From the NCBI GenBank assembly GCA_947243855.1, contig CAMXIK010000002.1, positions 62,001 to 126,000 on the forward strand: a stretch of 64,000 nucleotides of DNA. The letters run 5' to 3'. Below, piece after piece: positions 25,246-33,472 of this stretch. This DNA comes from an uncultured Lachnospiraceae bacterium. GTDB taxonomy: Bacteria > Bacillota > Clostridia > Lachnospirales > Lachnospiraceae. Both the position numbers and the translations under genes were made by a program. Within the stretch, counting starts at the first letter, position 1; the number at the start of each line of letters is the position of its first letter. The notes beneath the pieces are model-generated. The model was given only the letters and a program-made list of their open reading frames with translations, searched no databases and was not told the DNA's origin.

Positions 25246-26721
25246 ATGTATTATATTGGAGTGGATTTGGGAACCAGCGCCGTGAAGCTGCTTCTGATGG
25301 AGGGAAACGGAAAGATCGTCAATATCGTATCGAAGGAATATCCGTTATATTTTCCCCATCCGGGATGGTCGGAGCAGAAGCCGGAGGACTGGTATGAGCA
25401 AGCAATCGCGGGAATCAAAGAACTCATTGCAAATGTGGATAAAAGCCAGATCGCGGGTATCAGCTTTGGCGGACAGATGCATGGACTTGTGATTCTGGAT
25501 GAGAACGATGAGGTGATCCGGCCGGCGATCCTTTGGAACGACGGAAGAACTACGGAGGAATGCGACTATTTAAATAACGAGATCGGCAAGGATAAGCTGT
25601 CCGCCTATACGGCCAATATTTCCTTCACGGGATTTACCGCACCGAAGGTACTGTGGGTGAAGAACAAGGAGCCGGAGAACTTTGCGCGGATTAAGAAGAT
25701 TATGCTCCCCAAGGATTACATTGCCTACAAGCTGACAGGCGTGCACTGTACGGATGTTTCCGACGCTTCCGGTATGCTCTTGTTTGACGTGAAGAATCGC
25801 TGCTGGTCGAAGGAGATGTGCGAGATCTGCGGCGTGAAGGAAGAGCAGCTTGCGAAGATTTACGAGAGCTACGAGACTGTGGGGACGGTGCTTCCAGAGA
25901 TTGCGAAGGAACTGGGAATTCCAGAGACTGTGAAGGTTGCGGCTGGCGGCGGCGACAACGCGGCGGCGGCTGTGGGAACGGGCACCGTGGGAGACGGTAT
26001 GTGCAATATTTCCCTCGGCACCAGCGGTACGATTTTTATTTCCTCCGATAAGTTCGGCGTGGATAAGTTCAATGCCCTCCATGCGTTTGCTCATGCGGAC
26101 GGGCACTATCACCTGATGGGATGTATGTTAAGCGCGGCTTCCTGCAATAAATGGTGGATGGACGATATCATCGGCACGGAGAAGTACGCCGATGAGCAGA
26201 AAGCGATTACGGACGACAAGCTGGGAGAAAACCATGTGTATTTCCTGCCCTACCTGATGGGTGAGCGTTCTCCCCACAACGATCCGGACGCAAGGGGTAC
26301 TTTTATCGGCATGACCATGGATACCACGAGAGCGGATATGACGCAGGCGGTATTGGAAGGCGTGGCCTTTGCCCTGCGGGATTCCCTTGAGGTAGCGAAG
26401 TCTCTTGGCATTCATATCGAGCGCACGAAGATCTGCGGCGGCGGCGCAAAGAGCCCGCTCTGGAAGCGGATGATCGCCAATATCATGAACCTGAAAGTGG
26501 ACGTGATCGAGAGCGAGGAAGGGCCGGCTATGGGCGGCGCAATGCTGGCGGCGGTGGCCTGCGGCGAGTATGCAAACGTGGAGGAAGCGGCTTCTAAGAT
26601 TGTGAAGATTGTGGACACGGTGGAGCCGGAGCCTGCACTGGTGGCGAAGTATGAAGAAAGATATCAGCAGTTTAAGCAGATTTATCCGACCTGTAAGGAA
26701 CTGTTTGGAACATTGAAATAA
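25246..26721 (+). CDS. xylB: Xylulokinase-like sugar kinase (FGGY)
   Basis: A 491-residue FGGY kinase. The N terminus YYIGVDLGTSAVKLLL is the ATP-binding signature. GISFGGQMHGLVILDE and RPAILWNDGRT are substrate-site motifs of xylulokinase. AAGGGDNAAAAVGTG contains the catalytic Asp. MGERSPHNDPDARG and ICGGGAKSPLWKRM are C-terminal family motifs. It should phosphorylate D-xylulose or a related ketose for the pentose phosphate pathway. The ATG at 25246 has GGGAGG 6 bases upstream; a GTG 18 bases earlier is rejected. It forms an operon with a DUF4867-like gene and a fucose/arabinose isomerase-like gene. Because the isomerase is not xylose isomerase, the true substrate may be another ketopentose. 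Confidence 0.93.
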   Translation: MYYIGVDLGTSAVKLLLMEGNGKIVNIVSKEYPLYFPHPGWSEQKPEDWYEQAIAGIKELIANVDKSQIAGISFGGQMHGLVILDENDEVIRPAILWNDGRTTEECDYLNNEIGKDKLSAYTANISFTGFTAPKVLWVKNKEPENFARIKKIMLPKDYIAYKLTGVHCTDVSDASGMLLFDVKNRCWSKEMCEICGVKEEQLAKIYESYETVGTVLPEIAKELGIPETVKVAAGGGDNAAAAVGTGTVGDGMCNISLGTSGTIFISSDKFGVDKFNALHAFAHADGHYHLMGCMLSAASCNKWWMDDIIGTEKYADEQKAITDDKLGENHVYFLPYLMGERSPHNDPDARGTFIGMTMDTTRADMTQAVLEGVAFALRDSLEVAKSLGIHIERTKICGGGAKSPLWKRMIANIMNLKVDVIESEEGPAMGGAMLAAVACGEYANVEEAASKIVKIVDTVEPEPALVAKYEERYQQFKQIYPTCKELFGTLK

Positions 26722-26750
26722 GAATTGTCGGAGAAAGGAGAGGGTTACAG

Positions 26751-27374
26751 ATGGAAATCAAAAAACTGACAGATCCGTCGTTTCGTAAGTACGGCAGGGT
26801 CGTGGAGGGGATCGACTTTACCGACTTAGTGGAAGCGATCAAGAGTAAGACGCCGCTGCCGGAGGGCGTGGCTTACGAGCCTTCCATTGCGGCTTTGGAG
26901 GAGACTGCGGCGGCTAAGGCGTTACAGAAGAGAACCTACGGAGAACTGCCGATCGAAGTTGGCTACTGCAATGGGCATAATTATAAGCTGAACGCGATCG
27001 AGTATCACAGAAGCTCTGAGATCAATGTGGCGGCTACAGACGCGGTGCTGATTCTCGGTATGCAGCAGGATATCACCGATGATTTCAAGTATGAGACGGC
27101 TAAGATGGAGGCCTTTTTGGTGCCGGCGGGCACGGCGGTGGAAATCTACGCCACCACCCTGCATTATGCACCGTGCAGCGCGGACGAGGGTGGCTTCAAG
27201 GTGGGCATCGTACTTCCGGCGGGCACGAACTATCCGCTGAAGGAAAAGCACGAGGGATGGGAAGATTCCCTGATTACCGCCCAGAATAAATGGCTGATCG
27301 GCCACGCTGAGGGCGGTCTTGACGATGGCTCGCATATCGGGCTTGTGGGAAAGAATCTCGATATCCGCGAGTAA
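26751..27374 (+). CDS. DUF4867-like cupin-fold protein of the sugar operon
   Basis: A 207-residue soluble protein. I recall it as matching DUF4867, from the KKLTDPSFRKYGRVV start and the YCNGHNYKLNAIEYHRSSE block, but this rests on memory. HNYKLNAIEYHRSSEINVA, a central GMQQDI, FLVPAGTAVEIYATTLHYAPC and a C-terminal region of strands suggest a cupin-like metal-binding barrel with His and Glu ligands. It sits between the sugar kinase and the isomerase with a GGAG-type ribosome site, so a sugar-processing step (epimerase, mutarotase or isomerase) is likely. No biochemical role is known to me. Confidence 0.72.
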   Translation: MEIKKLTDPSFRKYGRVVEGIDFTDLVEAIKSKTPLPEGVAYEPSIAALEETAAAKALQKRTYGELPIEVGYCNGHNYKLNAIEYHRSSEINVAATDAVLILGMQQDITDDFKYETAKMEAFLVPAGTAVEIYATTLHYAPCSADEGGFKVGIVLPAGTNYPLKEKHEGWEDSLITAQNKWLIGHAEGGLDDGSHIGLVGKNLDIRE

Positions 27375-27376
27375 CA

Positions 27377-27469
27377 GAGTGAAAAGAACTTCTATAAACT
27401 CAGCAGCAAAGGCTGCTTCGTTAAGAAGTTCTATGTTTCACTCGGGAGAATGCAAAAGCAGCATTCTCC
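27377..27469 (+). other. Structured intergenic RNA with two strong hairpins
   Basis: In the gap between the DUF4867-like and isomerase genes, GAGTGAAA plus AGAACTTCT (27377-27393) pair with AGAAGTTCT and TTTCACTC (27424-27443), with an inner hairpin (AGCAGC/GCTGCT). A second perfect hairpin, GGAGAATGC/GCATTCTCC, lies at 27445-27469. No T-run follows, so these are not terminators. They may stabilise the mRNA or set the ratio of the two proteins. Confidence 0.65.
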
Positions 27470-27519
27470 GTAAGAAGAGTAATCATACCGGTCAACCCGG
27501 TTAAAGGAGGGTATAAAAA

Positions 27520-29004
27520 ATGAATAACTTACCGAAAGTAAAAATTGGTATTGTGGCGGTAAGCCGTGACTGCTTCCCAGCTTCTCTGGCAATCAACAGG
27601 AGAAAGGCGTTGGTGGAGGCTTACGCAAAGAAGTATGACGCGGCGGATATTTACGAGTGCCCTGTCTGCATCATCGAGAGCGAGATCGACATGGTGAACG
27701 CGTTAAAGGATATCAAGGATAACGGCTGTAACGCGCTGTGCGTATACCTTGGCAATTTCGGCCCGGAGATTTCCGAGACGCTGCTTGCAAAGCATTTCGA
27801 AGGTCCGAAGATGTTTGTGGCGGCTGCCGAGGAATCTCAGAACGATCTGATTCAGGGGCGCGGCGACGCTTACTGCGGTATGCTCAACGCCAGCTACAAC
27901 TTAAAGCTTAGAAATGTGAAAGCTTATATTCCTGAATATCCTGTAGGCGATGCGGAAGACTGCGCGGACATGATCCATGAGTTTGTGCCGATTGCACGGG
28001 CGATTGCGGCGCTTTCCAGCTTGAAGATTATTTCCTTCGGTCCCAGACCGCTTAACTTCCTTGCCTGCAACGCGCCGATCAAGCAGCTTTACAATCTGGG
28101 CGTGGAAATCGAAGAGAACTCCGAGCTTGATCTGTTTGAAGCGTTCAATAAGCACGCGGGCGATTCCCGTATTCCGGATGTTGTGAAGGATATGGAGGCG
28201 GAGCTTGGCGCAGGCAACAACAAGCCGGAAATCCTGCCTAAACTGGCACAGTATGAGCTGACCCTTCTCGACTGGATCGAGGAGCACAAAGGCTACCGCG
28301 AGTATGTGGCGATCGCTGGAAAGTGCTGGCCTGCATTCCAGACACAGTTCGGTTTCGTTCCCTGTTTTGTGAACAGCCGTCTGACTGGCAGAGGCATTCC
28401 GGTATCCTGCGAGGTGGATATCTACGGCTGCTTAAGCGAGTTTATCGGCGAAGCTGTCAGCGATGACATTGTAACCCTGCTCGATATCAACAACTCCGTA
28501 CCGAAGGATATGTACAAGGAATCCATCGAAGGCAAGTTTGACTACAAGTTTACCGATACCTTTATGGGCTTCCACTGCGGCAATACCTGCTCCAAGAAGC
28601 TGTCCAAGTGCAGCATGGAGTACCAGATGATTATGGCAAGATCCCTGCCGGAAGAAGTGACGCAGGGTACGCTGGAGGGCGATATCGTTCCCGGCAACAT
28701 TACCTTCTACCGTCTGCAGAGCACTGCGGACAATATCCTGCGCGCTTATGTGGCGGAGGGAGAGGTGCTTCCTGTGGCGACCAAGTCCTTCGGCGGTATC
28801 GGCGTATTCGCGATTCCGGAGATGGGCAGATTCTACCGTCATGTGCTGATTGAGAAGAATTACCCGCATCACGGCGCGGTTGCGTTCGGCCACTTTGGCA
28901 AAGCGTTATTCGAGGTATTCAAGTATATCGGCGTGGATGTGAGCGAGATCGGCTACAACCAGCCTAAGAGCCTGCCGTATCCGACGGAGAATCCGTTTGC
29001 GTAA
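27520..29004 (+). CDS. L-fucose/L-arabinose isomerase-like protein
   Basis: A 494-residue protein of the FucI/AraA superfamily, metal-dependent aldose-ketose isomerases. It starts with KIGIVAVSRDCFPASLAINR and a Rossmann-like first domain (IESEIDMVNALKDI, ALCVYLGNFGPE). Metal and substrate residues are probably within PVSCEVDIYGCLSE, LLDINNSV and GFHCGNTCSKK. The C terminus (MGRFYRHVLIEKNYPHHGAVAFGHFG) contains a conserved His pair. This sub-branch is poorly characterised, and the sugar is not known. A strong AAAGGAGG ribosome site precedes the ATG. As the third gene of the LacI-regulated operon it likely provides the ketose for the XylB-like kinase. Confidence 0.82.
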   Translation: MNNLPKVKIGIVAVSRDCFPASLAINRRKALVEAYAKKYDAADIYECPVCIIESEIDMVNALKDIKDNGCNALCVYLGNFGPEISETLLAKHFEGPKMFVAAAEESQNDLIQGRGDAYCGMLNASYNLKLRNVKAYIPEYPVGDAEDCADMIHEFVPIARAIAALSSLKIISFGPRPLNFLACNAPIKQLYNLGVEIEENSELDLFEAFNKHAGDSRIPDVVKDMEAELGAGNNKPEILPKLAQYELTLLDWIEEHKGYREYVAIAGKCWPAFQTQFGFVPCFVNSRLTGRGIPVSCEVDIYGCLSEFIGEAVSDDIVTLLDINNSVPKDMYKESIEGKFDYKFTDTFMGFHCGNTCSKKLSKCSMEYQMIMARSLPEEVTQGTLEGDIVPGNITFYRLQSTADNILRAYVAEGEVLPVATKSFGGIGVFAIPEMGRFYRHVLIEKNYPHHGAVAFGHFGKALFEVFKYIGVDVSEIGYNQPKSLPYPTENPFA

Positions 29005-29019
29005 ATCAGTACAATAACA

Positions 29020-29045
29020 GGACAGGGAAGTTTTCTTCCCTGTCC
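29020..29045 (+). other. Hairpin after the isomerase gene
   Basis: GGACAGGGAAG and CTTCCCTGTCC form a perfect 11-bp stem with a TTTT loop and no T-run. It lies just before the main terminator and may protect the 3' end of the transcript. Confidence 0.6.
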
Positions 29046-29050
29046 ACATA

Positions 29051-29087
29051 AAAAAGGCGGAACCGGAAAACCGGCTCCGCCTTTTTT
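29051..29087. terminator. Bidirectional terminator between convergent genes
   Basis: AAAAAGGCGGA...CCGG, loop AAAA, CCGG...TCCGCCTTTTT. The A-run on one side and T-run on the other allow it to end both the sugar operon (+) and the FliD-like gene (-). Confidence 0.88.
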
Positions 29088-29104
29088 GACACTTGTTCGA
29101 TTTG

Positions 29105-30346
29105 TTATACAATCGTATCTAATACGGAATCCATAGTCGGCGCGTTGACGCCGCTGCCGCCGTTGTTGTAGGTCTTCTTGTTCAGTGCCTCTCCCTGTGT
29201 CGCGTAACGGTAAATACTGTTTACCTTGTCGGTGATCTTCTCCGCAGTGGAGTAAGCGCCGCTAAACAGGCTCTTAACGTTGCTCATGTCCGCATCCTTA
29301 AACTTTTCCTCGTCGATCGAAAGAGTCTTGTCGGAATTTACGGTAACGCCTATTTTAGAGAAAGCGCTCTTATTGTTTCTGATAATGTTCTTCAAATAAG
29401 AGGCTTGATTGATAACATTGCTGTTCGCGCTCTTGTCGGTATTTTCGATCAGGCTGTTGTAATCCTTTACAAAAGCGGAGAACGCCTTATAAACGTTGTC
29501 CTTATTGCTGTTGCTCATGTCGGTTGCGCCCAAATTCTCGATGGACTTATAAAGCGCGTTTGCGGCGGAAGCTGTGGAAGCGTCCGTCACGGTCTTGGAT
29601 TTGTCCTTATCCTTAGTGGAGGATGTGCTGCTCGTCGAAGAGGAACGTCCTACGCCCGCGTATTTTGCCTTGGAAGAGGTAACGGCCTCGCCGTCGCCCG
29701 CTGCGCGGTAAATCTGGCTCGCTTTATTCACTGCCTTGTCTGCAAAGGAACCGATGCCGCCAAACAGTGTCTTTACGGTAGCGCCCTTTCCGTGCTCAGT
29801 GTCCTGCAGAGCCTTCTTCATGGAATCCTCGTCGAAGGACAAGGTTCTGTCGGAATTCATGGTGATGCCGACTTTTGCGAAGAGCTTGTAATTCGTATAG
29901 TAGGAGTTGTATAAGGACTCCGCCTGCTTCTTTACAGTTGAGTTCTCGCTCTTGGCCGCGCTCTTCATCAAGCTGTTGTAGTCTTTGACAAAGGCGGAAA
30001 CAGAGTCGGTGATCTTGCCGATGTTTTCCTCGCTCCTGTCGTCGTAGTTTAAAGAGGTGAGCGTGGAAGCGGATTTGTAAAGGGATGCCGCCGCGGAAGC
30101 GGAAGCGCTGTCCTTGACCTTTCCGGCCTTCTTTTTGTCAACTTCGCCAGATTCCTCAGCTTCTTGCTTTTCTAATTTTGCATAGTAGGACTTCATCATC
30201 TTGCCGTAGCTGCCGTTCTTGATTGCGGCATAATCGCCAAGCAGAGAACTCACTCCTCCCGCGTTGTCAGAGCCGCCCATGCCGCCAAGCAGCGTAGAGT
30301 AGGTGTCAGCCATGCCTGAATTTAAACCGGTTAAATTGATTCCCAT
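29105..30346 (-). CDS. Protein with two FliD C-terminal-like repeats
   Basis: A 413-residue protein with no signal peptide. Residues about 85-215 and 260-390 are tandem copies of one module: a helix ending SVSAFVKDYNSLM or AFSAFVKDYNSLI, then LFAKVGITMNSDRTLSFDEDS or AFSKIGVTVNSDKTLSIDEEK, then VKTLFGG or VKSLFSG. This resembles the C-terminal region of the flagellar cap protein FliD. The rest is Ser/Thr/Asn-rich, including a linker (SSSTSSTSSTKDKDKSK) between copies. No flagellar gene lies nearby. It could be a secreted cap- or hook-associated paralog or a cell-surface protein; this is inference. AGGAGGG precedes the ATG. It stands alone, ending at a shared terminator. Confidence 0.8.
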   Translation of the reverse strand: MGINLTGLNSGMADTYSTLLGGMGGSDNAGGVSSLLGDYAAIKNGSYGKMMKSYYAKLEKQEAEESGEVDKKKAGKVKDSASASAAASLYKSASTLTSLNYDDRSEENIGKITDSVSAFVKDYNSLMKSAAKSENSTVKKQAESLYNSYYTNYKLFAKVGITMNSDRTLSFDEDSMKKALQDTEHGKGATVKTLFGGIGSFADKAVNKASQIYRAAGDGEAVTSSKAKYAGVGRSSSTSSTSSTKDKDKSKTVTDASTASAANALYKSIENLGATDMSNSNKDNVYKAFSAFVKDYNSLIENTDKSANSNVINQASYLKNIIRNNKSAFSKIGVTVNSDKTLSIDEEKFKDADMSNVKSLFSGAYSTAEKITDKVNSIYRYATQGEALNKKTYNNGGSGVNAPTMDSVLDTIV

Positions 30347-30475
30347 ATTTTTACCCTCCTTGTCATCTTTTCCGACGTCCGTGTCATATATTTGGTGATA
30401 ACAGAATCTTCCTATATCTATTATTTCGTCTTTTCCCCGGATTTGTAAAGGGGTTTTGGGAAAAAATTTTTATTT

Positions 30476-30922
30476 TCAGGGCAGGCTTGCATAAATATCT
30501 GCAATGCACGCCGCCTGATTTGGAAAATGTTCTTTCAGGAACATCAGATACTGGATGGTGCTGCCCTCGTAGGGATGCGTATCGCCGATCAGACTGACTT
30601 CGTAGCAGTTGCGTATCACATTAATGATGCAGTCTTCCACATGATCTTCCTTACAGTCTTTGCACTCTTTTAAAATATGCGCAATGGCCGTTTCCAGTTC
30701 GAACTCGTCAAAAGTACGAAAGTCTGTAGTAGGTATGCCGCTGGGGCCGCCGGGAACCTCCTTTTTGGGGGCCTGCTTATAATTGGAAACGCATTTTTTG
30801 GCAAAACCTATGTTGCATGATGTTCCACGGCACTGGCCGCAAAGTGATTCGCCTCTGCAGCAGTTTTCCAGATCGTCTTCAATTAAGTCGGCGTTCAACC
30901 CTTTCTTGTGTTCATCCGCCAT
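30476..30922 (-). CDS. Small cysteine-rich protein of unknown function
   Basis: A 148-residue soluble protein with many Cys residues: CC-x6-C-x2-C-x4-C near the N terminus (NCCRGESLCGQCRGTSC), another in AKKCVSN, and more in LKECKDCKEDHVEDC and IRNCYEV. This pattern could bind zinc or an Fe-S cluster. I do not recognise the family. The C-terminal half is helical. The start is set at ATG 30922 because AGGAGG lies about 7 bases upstream; the reading frame runs 24 codons further upstream but without a ribosome site. The gene stands between the FliD-like gene (same strand) and the divergent PTS gene cluster and may be co-transcribed with neither. Confidence 0.75.
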   Translation of the reverse strand: MADEHKKGLNADLIEDDLENCCRGESLCGQCRGTSCNIGFAKKCVSNYKQAPKKEVPGGPSGIPTTDFRTFDEFELETAIAHILKECKDCKEDHVEDCIINVIRNCYEVSLIGDTHPYEGSTIQYLMFLKEHFPNQAACIADIYASLP

Positions 30923-31267
30923 AGCATTTCCTCCTTTGAATGGTTTTAAAATCGGTTTTGACACAGTATAGCATACGCAATCCTTTTTTTCCATATGCTT
31001 CCTTAAAATTCTATGCGGGATATGGGGATGGAGAAAACGGTTCTTAAAAAATAAAAAAATTTCAAGTTTTTCTTGACTTTATTTCGAAAATGTGTCCATG
31101 CGTCAAAAGGTATACATAATGCATAAAAACAGATCATAAAATAGAAACAAAATAGGTAAAAGAAACGACAAAAAATACGAGATGTTGACAAAAAATGTTT
31201 AAAATGCTATGGTGATAGAAAAATACAAGCGTAAAAATATAAAAAATGCAAAAAAGGAGAGCGCGGT
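30923..31267. other. Divergent intergenic region upstream of the PTS genes (345 bases)
   Basis: AT-rich. It contains a candidate extended -10 promoter for the Cys-rich gene on the minus strand (TGC-TATACT, plus-strand 30965-30970) and, near the right end, the promoter for the PTS EIIA gene (31185-31213). I see no gene in the middle. A stretch around 31070-31120 with TTGAC and GTCAA has no clear role. Confidence 0.6.
31185..31213 (+). promoter_or_regulatory. Promoter for PTS EIIA
   Basis: A perfect TTGACA, then TATGGT 17 bases downstream, with a TGC extended -10 element just before it. The leader is about 50 bases and A-rich. Confidence 0.75.
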
Positions 31268-31765
31268 ATGGGACTTATTAAAAATATCTTTGGAGGCGGG
31301 AAAAAAGAGGAAGGCATACAGATTTGCGCACCAGTGGGTGGAAAGCTGGTTCCCATCAGCGAGGTCAGCGATCCTACGTTTGCGGACGGTATTTTGGGAC
31401 AGGGCGCGGCAGTGATTCCCGGCGATAACCGGTTCCTTTCACCGGCGGACGGTACGGTCACTACGGTATTTCCCACCGGCCATGCGGTGGCGATCACGAC
31501 AGACGACGGGGCGGAGGTGCTTTTACATATCGGATTGGACACGGTGAAGCTGAACGGAGAGCACTTTACCATTCATGCGGAAGAAGGGCAGAAGGTAAGC
31601 AGAGGGGATCTTCTTTTGGAGGCTGATCTGGCGCAGATCAAGGCTGCCGGATATGAAATTATTACTCCCATTGTGATCTGCAACACCGATGAGTTTGCAG
31701 AAGTTGCGATGGCACAGGCCGGGGATGTGGAGGCCGGGGATACTGTTTTGACACTCAAAAAGTAA
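31268..31765 (+). CDS. PTS glucose-family EIIA component (Crr-like)
   Basis: A 165-residue cytoplasmic phosphocarrier. APVGGKLVPISEVSDPTFADGILG is the conserved N-terminal strand pattern. Active-site His87 (LLHIGLDTVKLNGE) receives phosphate from HPr; His72 (FPTGHAVAI) stabilises it. GQKVSRGDLLLEADL and TPIVICNTDEF complete the fold. It passes phosphate to an EIIB domain, here probably the NagE-like EIICB encoded four genes downstream. An AAAGGAG site precedes the ATG, and the EI gene follows 25 bases after the stop. This is a stand-alone EIIA rather than part of a fused transporter. Confidence 0.95.
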   Translation: MGLIKNIFGGGKKEEGIQICAPVGGKLVPISEVSDPTFADGILGQGAAVIPGDNRFLSPADGTVTTVFPTGHAVAITTDDGAEVLLHIGLDTVKLNGEHFTIHAEEGQKVSRGDLLLEADLAQIKAAGYEIITPIVICNTDEFAEVAMAQAGDVEAGDTVLTLKK

Positions 31766-31790
31766 GGGTTTCGGTTTGGCGGAGGTGGAG

Positions 31791-33407
31791 ATGGATACCT
31801 ATATTGGAAAAAGCGTGATGAGGGGAATTGCGATAGGACGGATCTATCTTTATAAAAAGGTCGATATTCAGGTGACGGATCAGAAAGTGACGGATGCGGC
31901 GGCTGAGAAGGAGCGGCTGTTCGCGGCTGTGGATCGCGCGAAGGCGCAGCTTACAAGACTTTATGATGAGGCCCTGCAGAACGTGGGAGAGGATCATGCC
32001 GCTATCTTTGACGTACATAGGATGCTTTTGGAGGATGAGGATTATTTGGATACTGCCGCGGGAGAGGTTGAGAACGGTTATAATGCGGTGTATGCGGTAG
32101 ATCAGGCGGGAACGCAGTTTGCGGAGCTGTTCGCGGCGATGGATGACGAGTATATGAGAGGCCGGGCGGCGGATATCCGGGATATTTCCCAAAGAGTGAT
32201 CCGCATACTGCTCGATCTGCCGGAGGAGGAGATCGACTCCGATGAGCCGGTGGTTTTGGTAGCGGAGGATCTGACGCCCAGTGAGACGGTGAAGCTCGAC
32301 AAGAAAAAAATATTGGGTTTTGTGACGGTGAAGGGATCGGCGAACTCTCACACGGCGATTCTGGCAAGAAGTATGAATCTGCCGGCTTTGGTGAACGTGG
32401 ATATTGCCCTTTCGGATGAATTGCACGGAAAAACCTGTGTAGTAGACGGATTTGAGGGCGAGTTTCTGGTGGAGCCGGAGGAGGAGATACTGTCCGAAAA
32501 AGTTGTGCGGAAAAACCAGTGGGTGGCCGATCTGGAAGCCCTTGAAAAACTGAAAGGGCTGGATAATGTCACAAAGAGCGGGAAGCGGATCGACGTGTTT
32601 GCGAATATCGGCAATGTAGAGGACGCGGAGGCGGCCTGTGCGGCGGATGCCGGAGGGATTGGACTTTTCAGAAGCGAATTCCTCTATCTGGGAAGAGAGA
32701 CATTTCCGACGGAAGAGGAACAGTATGCGAGCTATAAGGCTGTCCTTGAGAAGATGGAAGGAAAGAAGGTTGTGATCCGCACAATGGATATCGGGGCGGA
32801 TAAGAAAGTGGAGTATTTCGGGTTGGAGCCAGAGGAAAATCCGGCGCTCGGCTATCGGGCGATCCGCATCTGTCTGGACCGGGAGGAGATATTCATTACG
32901 CAGCTTCGGGCGCTTTACCGTGCGGCTGCCCACGGAAAACTGGCTATTATGTTTCCCATGATCATATCGGTGGATGAGGTAAAGCGCATCAAGTATATTG
33001 TGGAGATGGTAAAGGAGCAGCTGACAAAGGAAGGTTATCCAGTAGGGGAAGCGGAGCTTGGCATTATGGTTGAGACCCCGGCGGCGGCTGTGATTTCCGA
33101 TCGGTTGGCGAAAGAAGTGGACTTTTTCAGTATCGGGACCAACGATCTCACGCAGTATACGTTGGCGGTAGACAGACAGAACCAGAAGCTGGAAGGGATC
33201 TGCGACACCCATCATGAAGCTTTGCTTAGGCTGATTGAGATGACTGTGAAGAACGCCCATGAAGCGGGCATCTGGGTAGGGATCTGTGGGGAGCTTGGCG
33301 CTGATACGGAGCTTACAGAATGGTTTTTGAAGATTGGTGTGGATGAGCTGAGCGTTGCGGCGTCAGCGGTACTCAAGGTACGTGGGGCGGTGAGAGCGCT
33401 GCCATAA
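31791..33407 (+). CDS. ptsI: PTS enzyme I (phosphoenolpyruvate-protein phosphotransferase)
   Basis: A 538-residue soluble enzyme that starts the PTS cascade, taking phosphate from PEP and giving it to HPr. The phospho-histidine is in VKGSANSHTAILARSM. The PEP-binding C-terminal domain includes GIGLFRSEFLYLGRETFP, RTMDIGADKKVEYFG, LGYRAIRICL, VETPAAAVISD and FSIGTNDLTQYTLAVDR. The active Cys is in ICGELGADTEL. The start is ATG 31791 with GGAGG 5 bases upstream. A TTG five codons earlier is rejected. It lies between EIIA and HPr, in one apparent operon with the sugar transporter. Confidence 0.97.
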   Translation: MDTYIGKSVMRGIAIGRIYLYKKVDIQVTDQKVTDAAAEKERLFAAVDRAKAQLTRLYDEALQNVGEDHAAIFDVHRMLLEDEDYLDTAAGEVENGYNAVYAVDQAGTQFAELFAAMDDEYMRGRAADIRDISQRVIRILLDLPEEEIDSDEPVVLVAEDLTPSETVKLDKKKILGFVTVKGSANSHTAILARSMNLPALVNVDIALSDELHGKTCVVDGFEGEFLVEPEEEILSEKVVRKNQWVADLEALEKLKGLDNVTKSGKRIDVFANIGNVEDAEAACAADAGGIGLFRSEFLYLGRETFPTEEEQYASYKAVLEKMEGKKVVIRTMDIGADKKVEYFGLEPEENPALGYRAIRICLDREEIFITQLRALYRAAAHGKLAIMFPMIISVDEVKRIKYIVEMVKEQLTKEGYPVGEAELGIMVETPAAAVISDRLAKEVDFFSIGTNDLTQYTLAVDRQNQKLEGICDTHHEALLRLIEMTVKNAHEAGIWVGICGELGADTELTEWFLKIGVDELSVAASAVLKVRGAVRALP

Positions 33408-33472
33408 TGATACGCCCGGATGCAGAAAGATCTGGGAGTACCTATAAAAGATAAGGAGGGAGGAGATTAGAA

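Noticed and set aside
29105..30346. Flagellar operon
   Set aside because: Only a FliD-like repeat protein is present; no other flagellar or chemotaxis gene is in the window.
31755..33260. 501-codon open frame on the minus strand across ptsI
   Set aside because: It lies wholly antisense to a convincing enzyme I gene, with no ribosome site and an implausible Arg/His/Leu-rich composition. It results from codon bias.
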